Positions 34,199-46,933 are shown, numbered from the stretch's first letter. The stretch: DNA of 64,000 bases from Manihot esculenta (GCF_001659605.2 NC_035173.2:16485003-16549002); one strand, 5' to 3'. The notes: generated by a model from the letters alone, not told the origin. Numbers and translations are program-made.

Positions 34199-34623
34199 TG
34201 ACATGAAGCAATTAGTCTTGGACTTTACGGCAAACTTGGACCGGGCCTAACTTTTGCTGCCGATATCCAATAGAAACCCACGATAGCTTTTTGGAAAGTA
34301 AATTTCGAGACGCACGAATTTCAAAAGTGTGATGAGGGCCATAGGCCTGGTCAGGAAGTTCGATATGGAAATTTCATAGTTTAGGGGGTCAATTTTGCAT
34401 TTTAATTATTTTTTTAGATATTTTGGGTATTTTCATAATTTTGCATATTAGAGTTTTGTTTTCTATTATAAATAGCCTCCCTTGGCTATTAGAAACTCAC
34501 TTTTTCAATTTTTGAGAAATTTCAATAAGATTTTTAGTTTTCTAGCCTATTTTTTCTCTTATTTCGTCTTAGCCAAACGATATTGGTTAAAACTCCTAAT
34601 AGAATCTAAATAGTTCTTTATCA
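34199..34623 (+). repeat. CRM-like element 3' LTR (425 bp)
   Basis: It starts TGACATGAAGCAATTAG and ends GTTCTTTATCA, preceded by the purine-rich GTGGAAGGGAA. It pairs with 29614-30020 but is clearly diverged. Confidence 0.88.
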
Positions 34624-34628
34624 CAGCT

Positions 34629-35340
34629 GCAGTGACATAAGTCTAGTGCGATCAAATTGTGTTTCATCTTCAATTTGTAAATCCTTATGTGCTGATATTT
34701 GTATTTTTCGCATTGTGTTTCTTTAATCCTAAAATATATATTGTTTTATCCTGTTGATTGTATTTTCTTAGTGCAAAAATTTTTCCCCTTTTAAATGGTA
34801 TTTGGCTTGAAAATAGAAGAAAATGAGATAAAAAAAGAATAAAATTCTCTTATTTTGACTCGAGGGAAATTGAAAAAAAAAAAACAAAGGAACTAGAAAA
34901 TGATAGAAAATTTTGGGATCGAAAAAGTGAACCAACTTCAAACTGGAAAAAAATAGTTCAATTATGTTCATCTTATCGGTTTGATTTAGTTTTTATATTT
35001 TTAAAAAATTGATTTTTGATTTTTCGATTCGGTTTTCGAACTGACTAGCTGCTCACCCTTATAGAGTGGTGCAAACCAATCGGATATTGAGCAAACAAAA
35101 AACTTGCACGTTTTTATTTCAATTTTCAAAATTGAACCAGTTTGCACTAAAAAAAATGAAATAGTTTTCATTGGTACTGGGATCCGATCTTAGCACCTTA
35201 AAAAGCAAAAAATAGATTTAACTATCTTAACACCCAAATGAACCATTACTTCAATATGCTTAAATATATATTAAGGAACCTTGTCTTTTTTAAATTATAA
35301 TTTTTTTTATAGTGAATATAGAAAGAGAAACATATCACAA
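34629..35340. other. AT-rich spacer
   Basis: There are long A/T runs and no supportable gene. The part 34960-35160 has the CGGTTTGATTTAG / TTTTCGATTCGGTTTTCGAA wording common in plant non-autonomous elements, but I could not define ends. Confidence 0.5.
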
Positions 35341-36468
35341 GCAATGGTAGGGATAAGAGGTAATTTTACTCAAAGTCACTAAACTTAAGTCACTATTTCA
35401 CGATGGTCACTAAATTCCAATTTGTTTCAAAAAAATCATCAACGATTAAATAGTTATATGAAACAGTCACTCGGATGAGTTTTTTGTCAATTTTCCAACG
35501 AAGTGCACACGTGGCATGTCTTATGTGGCTTAGAAAATTTTAAAATCAAGTTACTTTGCCACATCATTAGAGGTTTTAAACCTCTGCATGAGATTTACAA
35601 ATCCCAAGTCTCTTGTTTCTAACTCAATTTTTTCCTGTTCTCCCATGTTCGCCGGTGAAGAAGTACCTTACAAATTACGTTTTGCATCTTCATCTTTTCT
35701 TCTTTCTTTTTTTTCTTCTTCATCTGTTCATTGTTGAATCAAAGGTCAAGGAGGAGCATTTATGTAGGGGGTTCGTTCTATATCCAAGTAAGCATACTTT
35801 TTCCTTAAAATGTTTAGAATGCAAATATGTGATTCTCAATATAACCCATTTTGCTTATGGTTTTTTTTAATGGTATTTATATAGGAAAAAGAAGTTTTTG
35901 AGAGTATTGAAACTTGTTAGTTGCAAGAGTTAATGGCAGGAGTTAGTGGTTCTATAAAATTTACAATGAGTTTACATATTTAGAGAGTTAAGGTGAGTAC
36001 TCATGCTTTGATGAAAATTGTTGGCCAATTGAAAAATGTTAAAGTGATATGATGTCATTGGTAAGAATTGATAAAATTAGTCAAGTTTTAAAGTTGGAGG
36101 TAACACTAAGGTATTTTTGGAGGGTTCTTGGTAGTGATTATAGGGATAGTCTTAGACTATTAGGAAGTGACCAAGATGTTATGTTTATTTGTGAACATGT
36201 TATGGAAGGGGGAACTATAGAAGTATATGTTGAGCATTTGATAGTAGATGATTTGAGAAAAGAATTTGAAAAAGAATCAATGAAATGTAAAAGTAAGAGT
36301 GTTTTTTTAGAAGAGATTGAAGAAGAAAAACGTCCTCATACGATTTCAAAGATGAAATATAAGAGAAGAGCACCATTACTTCTATGTGGTCCTAAAATGG
36401 ATGCAATTGATCCTATTGCTCAAAGTTCACATGAAAATCAACCCGTAGGTGAAGCTAATGAGACAAAG
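35341..36468 (+). pseudogene. MULE (MuDR-like) fragment: 5' region and PB1-like domain
   Basis: The ORF from 36049 to the LTR junction contains the pattern MSLVRIDKI...WRVLG...LRLLGSDQDVMFICEHV...IEVYVEH. This is the PB1-like N-terminal domain found in many plant MuDR transposase-type proteins, followed by an acidic Glu/Lys-rich linker. The stretch 35341-35600 (AGTCACTAAACTTAAGTCAC and inverted echoes) looks like a MULE terminal region. The element is cut at 36468 by a minus-strand LTR, and the transposase core is absent. The upstream coding part, including the usual start and YFDWCDID-like segment, is interrupted by stops. Confidence 0.6.
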
Positions 36469-37085
36469 TGTAACATCTCCTTACCCTATCAAGGTGTAAA
36501 CAGAGCAAGGATTGTCACAAACTATACTTTCTTAGATATTTCAAAACTAAACCATTTCCTTTATATGTAATTGCCAAGTTACTAGGTAGTTCATGTAAAT
36601 TTCATAAAGCGAGTAAGTAAATGTAAGATTTTAAATCAAAATTTTGGTAGAATTTCCTCTGTTTGATCAGCATTTCAACCTATAGTACATATGAAAAATA
36701 TATTTATAATTATCAACTGTCATTTGATATCTTATTATTCTTCCATTTAGCAAACATTTCATAACAACATTATTCCTTATTTTTCCACAAATATCATCAC
36801 ATGCAAACGCTTAGCTCTTTTTCTTTATCCATACATGATTATATTATTTTAACTTACATAACCTTCATAACCCATTCTATTTAATATGTACATACCAAAA
36901 TATAACTGTACTATGACTTAGAGACTCAAAATAACCAACTATGATAATGATCTTGATATTTGATGTAGATCTCTGATAACTTCTGCAGTGTTTACTTTAT
37001 TTACAACCTGCGTGAAGTAAAAACCAACACGCTGAGCTAATACTCAGTGAGTGATTATGAAAAATAATAAAATAATGCAAGCATA

Positions 37086-37126
<41 letters not shown>

Positions 37127-37950
37127 GTAAACAATTATAAGCATGTAAAGTGTAGTTAACATGATACAAAACATACTTATCAAACTTTTGGTATAAGATA
37201 GAAGTGCCATATGTATTATTATGCACGACAAGAATTTCCTTCATATTCAATAAAAACATCTTTTTTTGCCACTATTACACATTTTATATTATAGCAAATC
37301 ATCATAGCTTAGTGCATGCAATAGATGCAGACATATTAATATTCACTGATAATTTCACAAAATCGAGTATCAATCTTAATTAGGTTCTCAACCCTTATAA
37401 ACACATAGTAGGGTCGACTAGGTAGATAAGAAGTTATAACAGTAGGCACATGGTGTCAAATAGTAGGCTCAGAGGCCAAAACTGTGATAACAGGTTTCGT
37501 GGCTATGCTTATGAGGTACTTCATATATAACCTCAAATATAAATCATATTCAGTAGTAGTACTGCAGACTCTGTATGTTTATATGACATGCCATATTCTT
37601 TAAACTAACCTCAACTCCTATAAGTTTATCAGAGCTAAGCATCATTAATTTAATTTATCAATTATTCAACATAAATGCATGTTATTTGAAACTATTTGAA
37701 ATCATTTCCAAAGTACATATATCATATGCTAAGGTTAATAAGATGAAAAACTCATGGTAAACAGTGCAAAACTTTATTGACTTAACATTCCAATATTATG
37801 CGACTCTTATTAATTCAAACTTGGGCAATTATTTCTTTTGCATGAATTTAGGTTATAAACTCAAATTAGCCTAATTCGTGTGCAAGCATCATTAAAACAC
37901 TTTGAATTACCTATCTTGATTTTGGGGCATATTTGAACTTTTTTATACAA
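36469..37950 (-). repeat. Partial LTR (same family as the solo LTR 46934-50245), 3' part only
   Basis: At 36469 the plus strand reads TGTAACATCTCC, the complement of this family's LTR 3' end. It then matches the reverse complement of 50245 down to about 48980, including the conserved CTCAGTGAGTGA / AACACGCTGAGCTAATAC segment (37025-37060 versus 49765-49800). Similarity fades by about 37800-37950 and no LTR 5' end is seen. It is truncated and much diverged. An (AT)n tract sits at 37089-37121. Confidence 0.72.
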
Positions 37951-40900
37951 GTTTTGGACTTTTTTGGTGAGTTTGGCTAATAATTGTGTCTTTCTTTGTT
38001 TATTTTTTGTTTGTTCCTATCTTTGCCTCTAATACATTGAATTGGATAATTTTATACTCATATTATTCAATTAATTACAAAAATCATTACATACACATCC
38101 ATTATTCGTATATTGGCAAAGATAATTTATTATTGTTCTTTTCTAATATATTTACTTCTAGTCTTTGTTTATTACATTTCTTGTTAAGAATTATCTTGTT
38201 TTTTCTAATTACTTTATATTGTTTGTTGTTTATTTATTTATTTATTTTTGTTTGAACTAATTTTTAAAGAGTAAGTCTCTAAGGTATCACTTGAGAGGTA
38301 AAAGATAAGAATATGAACTTATCTAATGAAAAACTATTATTTGGTGTGAGACAAGAGCAGTAAAATTTTGTTTTAGAATGAAATATATTTTTATCCAATT
38401 TTTACTTTAGATATATGGTTTAAATCAGGATATGTAATTCAATTTTATATTTAAGTAGTACTTCATAATATTATATAATTTATAAATATCGATAATTTTT
38501 AAATCTCATATTAATGTGGAGATCATACACAATATATTATTATGATATAAAATTGAATTATAAATTAAAATAAACCAAGTGAAAAACTAATGAAAACTAT
38601 ATTATATTTTTTATATTTTTTCCTTTAATTTAACTTTTCTCCATTACATATAATTAAATATTTATTATTTTAAAAATATTATTATTTAAAATTTAAAATT
38701 ATTTTTTAAAAATATTTTAATAATTATTTATAAAAATAATAGTATTATTATTAATAAAAATATTATAATTAATTGTTTACTATTTATTTAAATAACATTT
38801 TTTTATTAAACTTCAATTTAACTGCGGTTGAATTTTAAACCTTTAATTCTATATTTTTACCAATTCATTAACCGAATCAAGTTTTAAAACCTTGGTTAAG
38901 AGTGTAAACTTTATTTTTTTTATTAAGTTCATTTTTTATTAAATTTATTATTATGTATTTATATATTTAGATGAATTAATAATACAATTAAGTATAATAA
39001 TTATAAATTAGAAGTATTATTAAAATAATATAAAATTTTATTTTATATTTACTATAATGCTGCTAAAATTAAATTTATTCATAAATTTAATTTGTAGCAT
39101 AAATTCTCATTGTTAAATTATATTAACGGTAGCTTGTTGCTAAAAATATTGATCCTATTTTTAAAGTTAAAATAAATGAAATTTATGACTTTTTAAATAT
39201 GAACTTTATTAAAAAATAAACTTTTTATTGTAATTATTAATTACTTTTTTATAAAAATTATTTTAAAATATAATAGAAATAAATTAAATAAAATTTAAGC
39301 ATAAAAGGAACTATTGCAATTAAACAGTTAAATTAAAGATTTTTTAAAATAATAATAAATTACTATCATTTTATTTATATCCATTATTGATAATCATTGT
39401 AACGGTGAACTGTTAGCAGTGAACAGATAGATTATAACCGATAATTGATAACTGATTTTAGTTAATATAATTAAATATTTAATAAATTATATTTAATCGT
39501 TAAGTGATTAATAAAAATATATATTAATGTGTTATATTCATAAAATAAATATAAAAATATTAATTTATTATGAAATAATATAATAATTAAAATAAAAATA
39601 TAAAATATAAATATTTTTTTATTTACCTGTATAATTTTTATTATATAATAATGAATATTACAACTAGTTTAATTATTTTTAATTTAAATATTATGTCCAT
39701 AATCTTGAATAATTAATTAATGTAAAAATTTTAATTTTAAAAAATTATAATTAATAAATTGTGAAAGATAATATAATTTAAATAAAATATAAAATTAAAA
39801 TACCTATGAACTTATCATGAATGATTTTAAAATTAAAATTGATATAAAATTAGTTAATTGGCCTCATACCAGTGGCTTATCAGTTATTTTTTCACTTTTT
39901 GAAATTTTATTAAATTCTTAGTTTAACTATTTAGATATTTAACGTCTATTAAATAAATTTAATTCTCAGATTAAATATTTTTAAATTATTTTAAATTAAT
40001 TTTTTAACTAATCAAAACAAAAAAAATAATAATTATAGGATCTAGCCAAGAGTAATTTCAATTTGAAAATAAAATCAATGTAATTAACTAATGAAATTAA
40101 AAATTTTAAATAATAATTGTATTACTAGATTTTTCTAATCAATCAAAATAACGAAAATTTTATAATTATTAAATCTAGCCATTAGCATTTTGAATTTAAA
40201 TCTAATTAACAATCAAATTAAAAATGTTTAAATAATACTAAATTATTATATTATTTTTTAACCAATCAGAGTTAAAAATTGTGATGAGTAAGTCTATATA
40301 CACACCCACGTACACAAATACAAACACAAAGCTATTACATTATAATTGTAAGATTAAATTTTTTAAAAAAAATTCAAAAAACACAAATATAATTCCTTTA
40401 GAAAGAAAATCTGAAAAGGACGTACATAACTACAAGCCAACACATAATTATGATGGAAAAGAGGACCCAAAAGACGATAGATAATTGGAAACCAAGCAGC
40501 AAATGCAAAGGCAACGGCGGTGGCACGTGATGGACCATGGGCTACAACGCCCAGACCAGATGATGCATCATTTGGCATTTGGTGGGGTGGCCTACGGAAT
40601 TGTCTGGGTGTTAGTGGGCCACTACTGGGCCACATAAGTTTACCTGAGAGTGAGAGTAGTGATGTCACCATGAGACAATATAAAAAAAATTATTTGGTTT
40701 CTTAATTGAAAATATTGCTTAATGTAAATATTTTTACGTGAATAAAAAAAATTAAAAAAATAATATTTTTTACATATTTAATCTGATAATAAATTTATCT
40801 GAATAAATCTGAAAAGTCTCGATTATACTATTTCGATCTTCAATCATCCATTTCTATTTAAAAAAAAAAAAATTCTTTTTATAAATGTAATTTTTTAAAA

Positions 40901-41664
40901 ACTAAATTTAGTTTGTTAATAATTATCTTTAGGTGAAGTAATATAAATTCTAATTATATAAAATATAAATTTTATTTTAATTTTTTATTTAATTAATTAT
41001 AAGTTTAAATAAGTGTAAAATTTAATTTATTAATTTGACCAATAGGTTATGGTTTTGGGATACAGGGAGTCCCATTCTCCATTATGTTGTCTCTAAATTT
41101 TCAACTTGTCAACTCTTATCATTAAAGCATGATTTATGAACAAGAATATGATTAGGCGGCTAATTTTAAACCCATATTATAATAATAAGAAATTGAGTTT
41201 TTTTAACACTTACGTCAGGATGTATATAAATTGCATATACATGTTATTTAAAATAGATAAAATTTTAAATTTAATTACGATTAAAATTTTCATTTCAAAA
41301 AAAATACGATTATTTTAGTTGTTAAAATTCAAACTTTTAAAAAAAATTACGATTATTTTAGTTGTTAAAATTCAAACTTTTAAATTGGTTGAAGTCATAA
41401 TCAATTTTTAAAATAATTTATTCAATTAAAAAAATTTAAAATTTTATATTTAATTATAATTATCGCTAAATTTTTTAGTATTATATTTAAACTTTTTAAT
41501 TTTTTTATAATTATAATAAACTTTTAAATTAATTTAAGTATTATATTCAAACTTTTTAATTTTTTTATAATTATAATAAACTTTTAAATTAATTTAAATT
41601 AATTCATATGATAAATATTTATTAAATTTGTATAAGCAATCATTTAATTCGAAAACCTACTTTT
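37951..41664. other. AT-rich spacer with small tandem duplications
   Basis: The sequence is very AT-rich with no gene except the weak candidate at 40363-40671. Local tandem duplications include about 42 bp at 41297-41384 (AAATACGATTATTTTAG...) and about 60 bp at 41475-41600 (repeated ATTATAATAAACTTTTAAAT). Confidence 0.55.
40363..40671 (-). CDS. Hypothetical 102-residue ORF in a GC-richer island
   Basis: I do not recognise this protein. The minus-strand ORF starts MVTSLLSLSGKLMWPSSGP and is rich in Pro, Arg and Ala in its first 55 residues. A hydrophobic stretch (VAFAFAAWFPIIYRLLG, about residues 53-69) could be a membrane segment. The last third, from about residue 85, becomes Phe/Leu-rich because it enters AT-rich sequence, so a real exon would end near 40420-40440. 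The GC-richer patch 40490-40675 stands out from its surroundings, which suggests an exon remnant or captured host fragment. It may not be a gene. Confidence 0.25.
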   Translation of the reverse strand: MVTSLLSLSGKLMWPSSGPLTPRQFRRPPHQMPNDASSGLGVVAHGPSRATAVAFAFAAWFPIIYRLLGPLFHHNYVLACSYVRPFQIFFLKELYLCFLNFF

Positions 41665-42910
41665 CTATTTAAGGGGCAGAGCCCTCTCCCACTTCTCCTC
41701 CACTCATTTTCTTTTCATCTAATACTCTTCTTTCTTCTTCCTTCTCCTTAAAAAATTTTAAATTTTACACTTCATAGCATATATCTCCTTAAAAAATTTT
41801 AAATTTTACACTTCATAGCATATATTTACGTTGTTTTAAAAATTTTATGAAATAAGTTAGCTAAGCATAAAGTGAAGAAAATATAAAAAGGAATCTATAA
41901 ATTAAGAATGGATTCTCAAAGTAATTTTTTCTAACACATTGTATGGCTCATTACTTTTTGCAAAAAATAATTTATTCTGATTATAACATGCGTGATATAG
42001 AAATGGTTGATGTTTTGATTGAAATAGTTTCGTTGTGTTATTTTAAATTTTTAAGTACTATTTGGATAAAATCCAAAGTAGGAAATTATTATATTTTAGT
42101 AAATTTTTATTTTTGTATTTATGAAAAATTAGATTCTGCATTTAGATGCACTTGTAAAGTAGTCTTTTCATTTCGCAAAAAAAAATACTGTAAGAGAGAA
42201 AATAGAAAAATTAAGAGGAACGTATATATCTTAATTTAATATTAAATTATTTATTGTATAATTTTAAGAGTATACTGACTGACATGTTGATATAAGAAGA
42301 AGGTGAACATATAAATTATGAAGCGAATATGTATGATTACTTGAGTAAAAAAAGAAAAAATTATTTAAATCCGTTAAACGATCAAGCGAAGGGAGCAGAT
42401 TTGAAAAATAAAAAAAAAAAGTTAATTTATAATGTTTGTAATTAGTTGTTATTATTTTTATTTTCTAATATTTTTTATTTTTTATTTTAAAATGTGTATT
42501 TTTTATGTTAAATCGAAAAATATTAATATTTTCTTGAGGTTTTATTAATTGAAATTATATTTTGTAATTATTTGTAATTTAAACAAAGTAAAAAAAATAT
42601 AAAATACACCATGTAAATTATTTTAATTAATAAAAAAAAAGTAAAATTAGTATAGCGAAAAAAAGTCATCAATGATAAAAATAATATTAAATATCAAACA
42701 TTAGAAATCAACGATAAAAATTATTATTTCATATGTTATTTAAAAAAATTGCAAACCATTTAAATTATAAAAAGATTATATAGATACGGAATATAAATTT
42801 AATTTTAATTTAGATATATATATATATATTAACATATAAATTAAAATAATTTAATTCATAATATATATATATATATATATATTAAAATAATATAATTTAA
42901 ATTAAAAAAA
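41665..42910. repeat. Left arm of a ~1.2 kb inverted repeat
   Basis: This is an inverted, diverged match to 50335-51480. Shared landmarks are CCTCTCCCACTTC and TTTTCATCTAATACTCTTC at the outer end, AATTTATTCTGATTATAACATGCGTGATATAGAAATGG in the middle (41968-42005, complement at 51215-51260), the AAATTTAATTTT/(AT)n segment at the inner end, and matching short ORFs that I regard as non-coding. A 41 bp tandem duplication (CTCCTTAAAAAATTTTAAAT...) lies at 41745-41822. The pair encloses a MuDR-like transposase remnant and could be its long TIRs. Confidence 0.75.
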
Positions 42911-42934
42911 TAAAAAATAAAATATTTACCATCC

Positions 42935-43110
42935 CCTCCGTAGAGGAGGCTCGGTAAGTGGCACCAGACTCTCTTCACAGCAGACAATCTCTGCCATGAA
43001 GAGACTCGAGGTTTGGTGTCACTTTAAGTGACGCTAGGCCATGGCTCTCTTAATGGCAGAGATTGTCTCTGCCATGGAGGAAAAAGCTCGGCGCCACTTA
43101 AAGTTAAATC
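42935..43110. repeat. GC-rich hairpin array, copy 1
   Basis: This block contains a near-perfect hairpin ATGGCAGAGA-TTG-TCTCTGCCAT (43053-43075), a CACTTTAAGTG palindrome (43019-43029) and a GGCGCCACTTAAAG half (43091-43104). The same modules recur at 46680-46928, 50251-50325 and, in altered form, 51480-51715. Confidence 0.8.
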
Positions 43111-43239
43111 GTAATACATTTAAGATATTTGCAAAAATAAAGCAATGTGAAATCATAAATTTCTATTCACACTACATGTCTTTTTATTATGATCCGATTG
43201 GCCACATATTGAACAATGATTTTTTTTAGAAATATTAAC

Positions 43240-45560
43240 TTTGGCAACACTCCAATCCATTTCGTTGTGGATCCTTGATGACTTTAGTCGCCCTTTTTTC
43301 CTAATTCGGTTCTTATTTAGAATCAGTGGTACTTCATAGTCTGCAGGCTAATAGCCTGAATTACCTAATAGAGTGAACATGTGTTCGTAACATTTGATTA
43401 TCCTTTCCAAGCTATCAACAAATTATTCATAATCCACAAACCTCGACATGCATGCTGCTATGGCATGTGAACATGGGACGCGCATCTTTTGAAATTTACC
43501 GCAAGTGTAAGTCCTTTTTATAAGCTTCACCACTTGTTTTTGCCCTGATTTTGCACTTCGAACTTCGACAACCAATTCATCACGATTAAATGTTGTAACA
43601 CGATGGGCATTTGCTGATTGTGCATTCTTCTGTATGATTTCACCACATGAATGGGTGATTTTATAGCCATCCTGTTGTTGCCGACGAAATTGGCTTCTTC
43701 TAGTGTCGATATAATGTGCACATTGATAAAAAAATTTTCAACCATTACTGTAATGGGCAATGCTCGAAAGCCTTTCAACATTTCATTGACAGACTCAATA
43801 GTGTTAGTCGTTATTGATCCATATCGCTTTCCACCATCGTGGGAACGAGTCCACTTGTCCAAAGGAATCTTCACAGCCCATTCAAAAATCTCTGGATTAA
43901 CTTTCTTTATTTTATTCATCGCCTCATAGAATTTCCTTCTTTGGTTATGATTGGCAATTAAGGTGAAAATATAATATTAATTATGACTTGGTTATATACA
44001 ATAAATTTATTAATTTAAATTAAAGAATTGTAATTGAGATTTTACCAGCTTTCTGCAGGCATTTCTTAATTACTGCATTCTTAAATTTTGTGTTATAATT
44101 GCTCAAAATATAACGAATACAGTATCGATAATGTCGACTTGGTGGTTGCCACCAATCTTGTTCCATTGCTTTCTTAATTCCAATGTGACGATAAAAAATA
44201 ATACATAAATCTTCACGTTCTGTCACATATGCTCTCAAACAAGACATGAAACATCCCCAATTATCTAAATCCTCATTCTCAACAATTGCAAAGACAAGTG
44301 AAAATATCTGATTATTTCCATCCAGCCTTATTGCACACAATATATACCTACTATATTTGCTATATAGGAATGTACCGTCAATAAAAATCATAGGCTGACA
44401 ATGTTTGAAACTCTCTATCGATTGACAATATGCCCAAAATATGCAATCAAATACACGACAAGTACGATCGATACGATCGTTTATATAGTGGGGATCATCT
44501 TCAATTATGAAGATTGAACTAGGATTGAAGTGGCAAACTGCATTTATGTATTTATGGAGCCTTCCATACGATTCATCCTAACCACTAAAAATTTTCCTAA
44601 TTGGAAATTGTTTTACCTTCTATGTCTTTGAATATGATAATTCATATCCAACCTTATCTCTAACTTCTGCCTGTAGCGTTTTTATTTTAATGTGTGATTG
44701 CTCTTCTATCATCAACAAAATAAATTGGCTTATAAATTTAGTATCCAATTGTCAATAGTCTCCTTCAACCGTTGGGTTAGAATATGTATGATGTCTAGTA
44801 TACGATACAATTCTCCAGACCTCAGATCTCTCCCTCATCGAAGCACACACGTGCCATTTGCAATTATTATTTTTTATATTTGCATTTAATACTATATGTT
44901 TTCTTCTTTGTCTCATTAGAACAAAATTGATGATGTCTGCACAGATGATATTCCTTTGCTGACGCTATTACAGCATCTTTGGACAAAAAAAACCATCCCA
45001 ACAGAATACTCATTATTCGGATTCCAAAAAAATATCAGTAGGTGGCCTTGTATAGGGATCGATCTGCATGAGGTCAAAATCTATTTCTGAATATGGAGGA
45101 GGATGTACAAGTGGCAAAATGGTATTAGAATACCGAACAATTGCATTATCATCACCCGATAATATGTCATCATCTTCAATCCAACCACTTCATACTCATT
45201 AACGTCCGGATCAAATAATATATCTGAATTAACATATTCATCAACTTCATCCATAACTTCATTGACTATATTATTTTCATCTTGCTCTTCATTAATGGGA
45301 CGCAAAAGTGAGTCTGAATTCTCTAAATCAACAGTATTAAAGGGTCCAGCACAATCACCATTCTCATTTCTGTTAACATCTCTAACGACATCCACATAAA
45401 AAATAATACTTTCGGATCCTATTGTACATACGTAATCAAATATCATCTCTACATCGTCATCATTGAATAGGTCAACTAGGCCAAATTTGTATTCATTACC
45501 ACTAATAATTGGTTTCCTATATTGAATTTTACATATGAATTAATTATGGTCTAACAGTCT
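43240..45560 (-). pseudogene. MuDR/MULE transposase remnant
   Basis: On the minus strand the order is: a PB1-like and acidic N-terminal part (45560-45081, with FNDDDVEMIFDYV and an Asp/Glu-rich linker); a conserved block ending in WAYCQSIESFKHCQP; the transposase core (44391-44045) starting IDGTF and including NEDLDNWGCF and HYRYCIRY; then after a gap at about 44045-43920, possibly an intron, the C-terminal block (43919-43527) with ITTNTIESVNEMLKGFRALPI; and a SWIM zinc finger (TCGKFQKMRVPCSHAMAAC, about 43510-43445). The second acidic catalytic position, usually SDRH in this family, reads FYRH, so the active site is lost. Stops and gaps occur elsewhere, for example near 43425. MULE transposases cut and paste elements with 8-9 bp target duplications. 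Confidence 0.85.
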
Positions 45561-46635
45561 AGTACAACGAACTATTTTTAAAACATCATTCGGTTCTAAT
45601 AACATGACCATCCAAGTGTACAATGCCATAAGTTGGACTAGTCATTTTTGTAAAATCTAGTCTATGTTTCAAAGATAAAAAAAAATATATAAGTATTTTA
45701 TTGATATTAATTATTTATTGCAATATAATTACTTGTACCTTATTATCTTGATGAGTGCGATCTAATAGCCTTGTAAACTCTTAATATCTATCAAACTACA
45801 ATATACAAATAAATATTAAATAAACATATGTATTTTACTGCTTGATTTAATGTAAATTAAAATATAAATTTAATATAAATAAACAAGTCACATAAAATAT
45901 TATGCATAAAAATTCATTTATAGCAACCACTAAATACATAACATCATTAATAATTTATTAATAAATATAAAATAAAATCACATATATTAGATTTATATAT
46001 ATAATATATTATTAAATCCATTAAGTTTAAATATTATGAATATATACATACAAATAGAATATATACATACAAATATTAAATAATAACAACTCAATTTGTG
46101 ATCTCCATTTATTTTAATTAATCATAGTATTTTGTAAATTATTTGTGAGAAGATGGATGAATCTGAGAAAACCTTTTTTTTTATAATATTTTAGTCCAAA
46201 TAAATTGTTATGTAAATATTTTCGAATGAATTTAAAATTTTATTAATTTTGGTGTAAAATGATTTTAGTTTTAACTAGAATCAACTTTTATTAAAAAATC
46301 ACAATACATTAATTATAAAAATTACAAATAATTATAAAATTTATTAAATAACTAAATTTAAATAATTTTGAACATTTTACAAATTATTTCTTCTAATATA
46401 AGTGACCATATAAAAATTGCTATTAAATTGAAAAATAAATTAACTAACCTCCACAAATTTGTAGAGATTTATAGCAAAATTGAATATATAATTTTGTAAT
46501 TGACAGAGATTTGAGAGAGAGATTAAAATTTGAGAAAGAATGAGAGATTGCGGTGAGGGATGGGGTTGGAAAAGATTAAGAAATTGAGGAGAGGGGTGTA
46601 ATTAGAATTTGAGAGAGATTAAGAGGAGGGATGGG
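45561..46635. other. AT-rich spacer inside the MULE region
   Basis: This is low-complexity AT-rich sequence upstream of the transposase remnant, ending in a G-rich stretch at about 46500-46670 (GAGAGAGATT, GGGGACCGGGACCGAGACC). It may be the promoter side of the MULE gene, but I see no definite element. Confidence 0.5.
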
Positions 46636-46928
46636 GAAGGGGGACCGGGACCGAGACCGGGGTCTCAAAGACCGCGGTCCTGCATCCTAGTGCCACTTTA
46701 AATGGTGCCAAAAGAGTATGGTTGATGCCTCTTTAAGTGGCGCCAGCTTGCCATATCCCTTCATAGCAGAGATTCTCCTTGCCATGAAGAGATAACTCTT
46801 TTCATGACAGAGATTCTCTGCCATGAAGAGAGTCGAGGCCTGGCGCCACTTAAAGTGGCGCCAGGCCTCAAGACGTTTCATGGCAGAGAATTTTGCCATG
46901 AAGAGCGCTTGGCGCCACTTCCTCGGGT
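46636..46928. repeat. GC-rich hairpin array, copy 2, with a 35 bp palindrome
   Basis: The array holds repeated GGCGCCACTT / AAGTGGCGCC and CATGGCAGAGA / TCTCTGCCATG modules. At 46835-46869 the sequence is a perfect palindrome around one central base: the arms contain AGGCCTGGCGCCACTT and its complement. The array continues beyond the solo LTR at 50246, showing that the LTR was inserted into it. Confidence 0.85.
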
Positions 46929-46933
46929 CTCTT

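Larger units (their letters stand above)
29614..34623 (+). mobile_element. CRM/Reina-like Ty3/gypsy chromovirus with short LTRs, degraded
   Basis: This 5.0 kb element has short LTRs (29614-30020 and 34199-34623) starting TGACAT and ending TTTATCA. It has an initiator-Met primer site at 30024 and a purine tract before 34199. The flanking 5 bp duplications are TAGCT (29609-29613) and CAGCT (34624-34628), one transition apart. The pol protein sequence (motifs [42 protein letters not shown]) resembles centromere-associated CRM elements more than the Tekay elements at 1-26940. No classical chromodomain is visible at the C-terminus. The clade assignment is from recognition, not from a tree. Confidence 0.85.

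Noticed and set aside
41943..42239. 98-codon ORF in the left inverted-repeat arm
   Set aside because: The homologous right arm (50873-51091) does not keep the frame, and the composition is that of AT-rich non-coding DNA.
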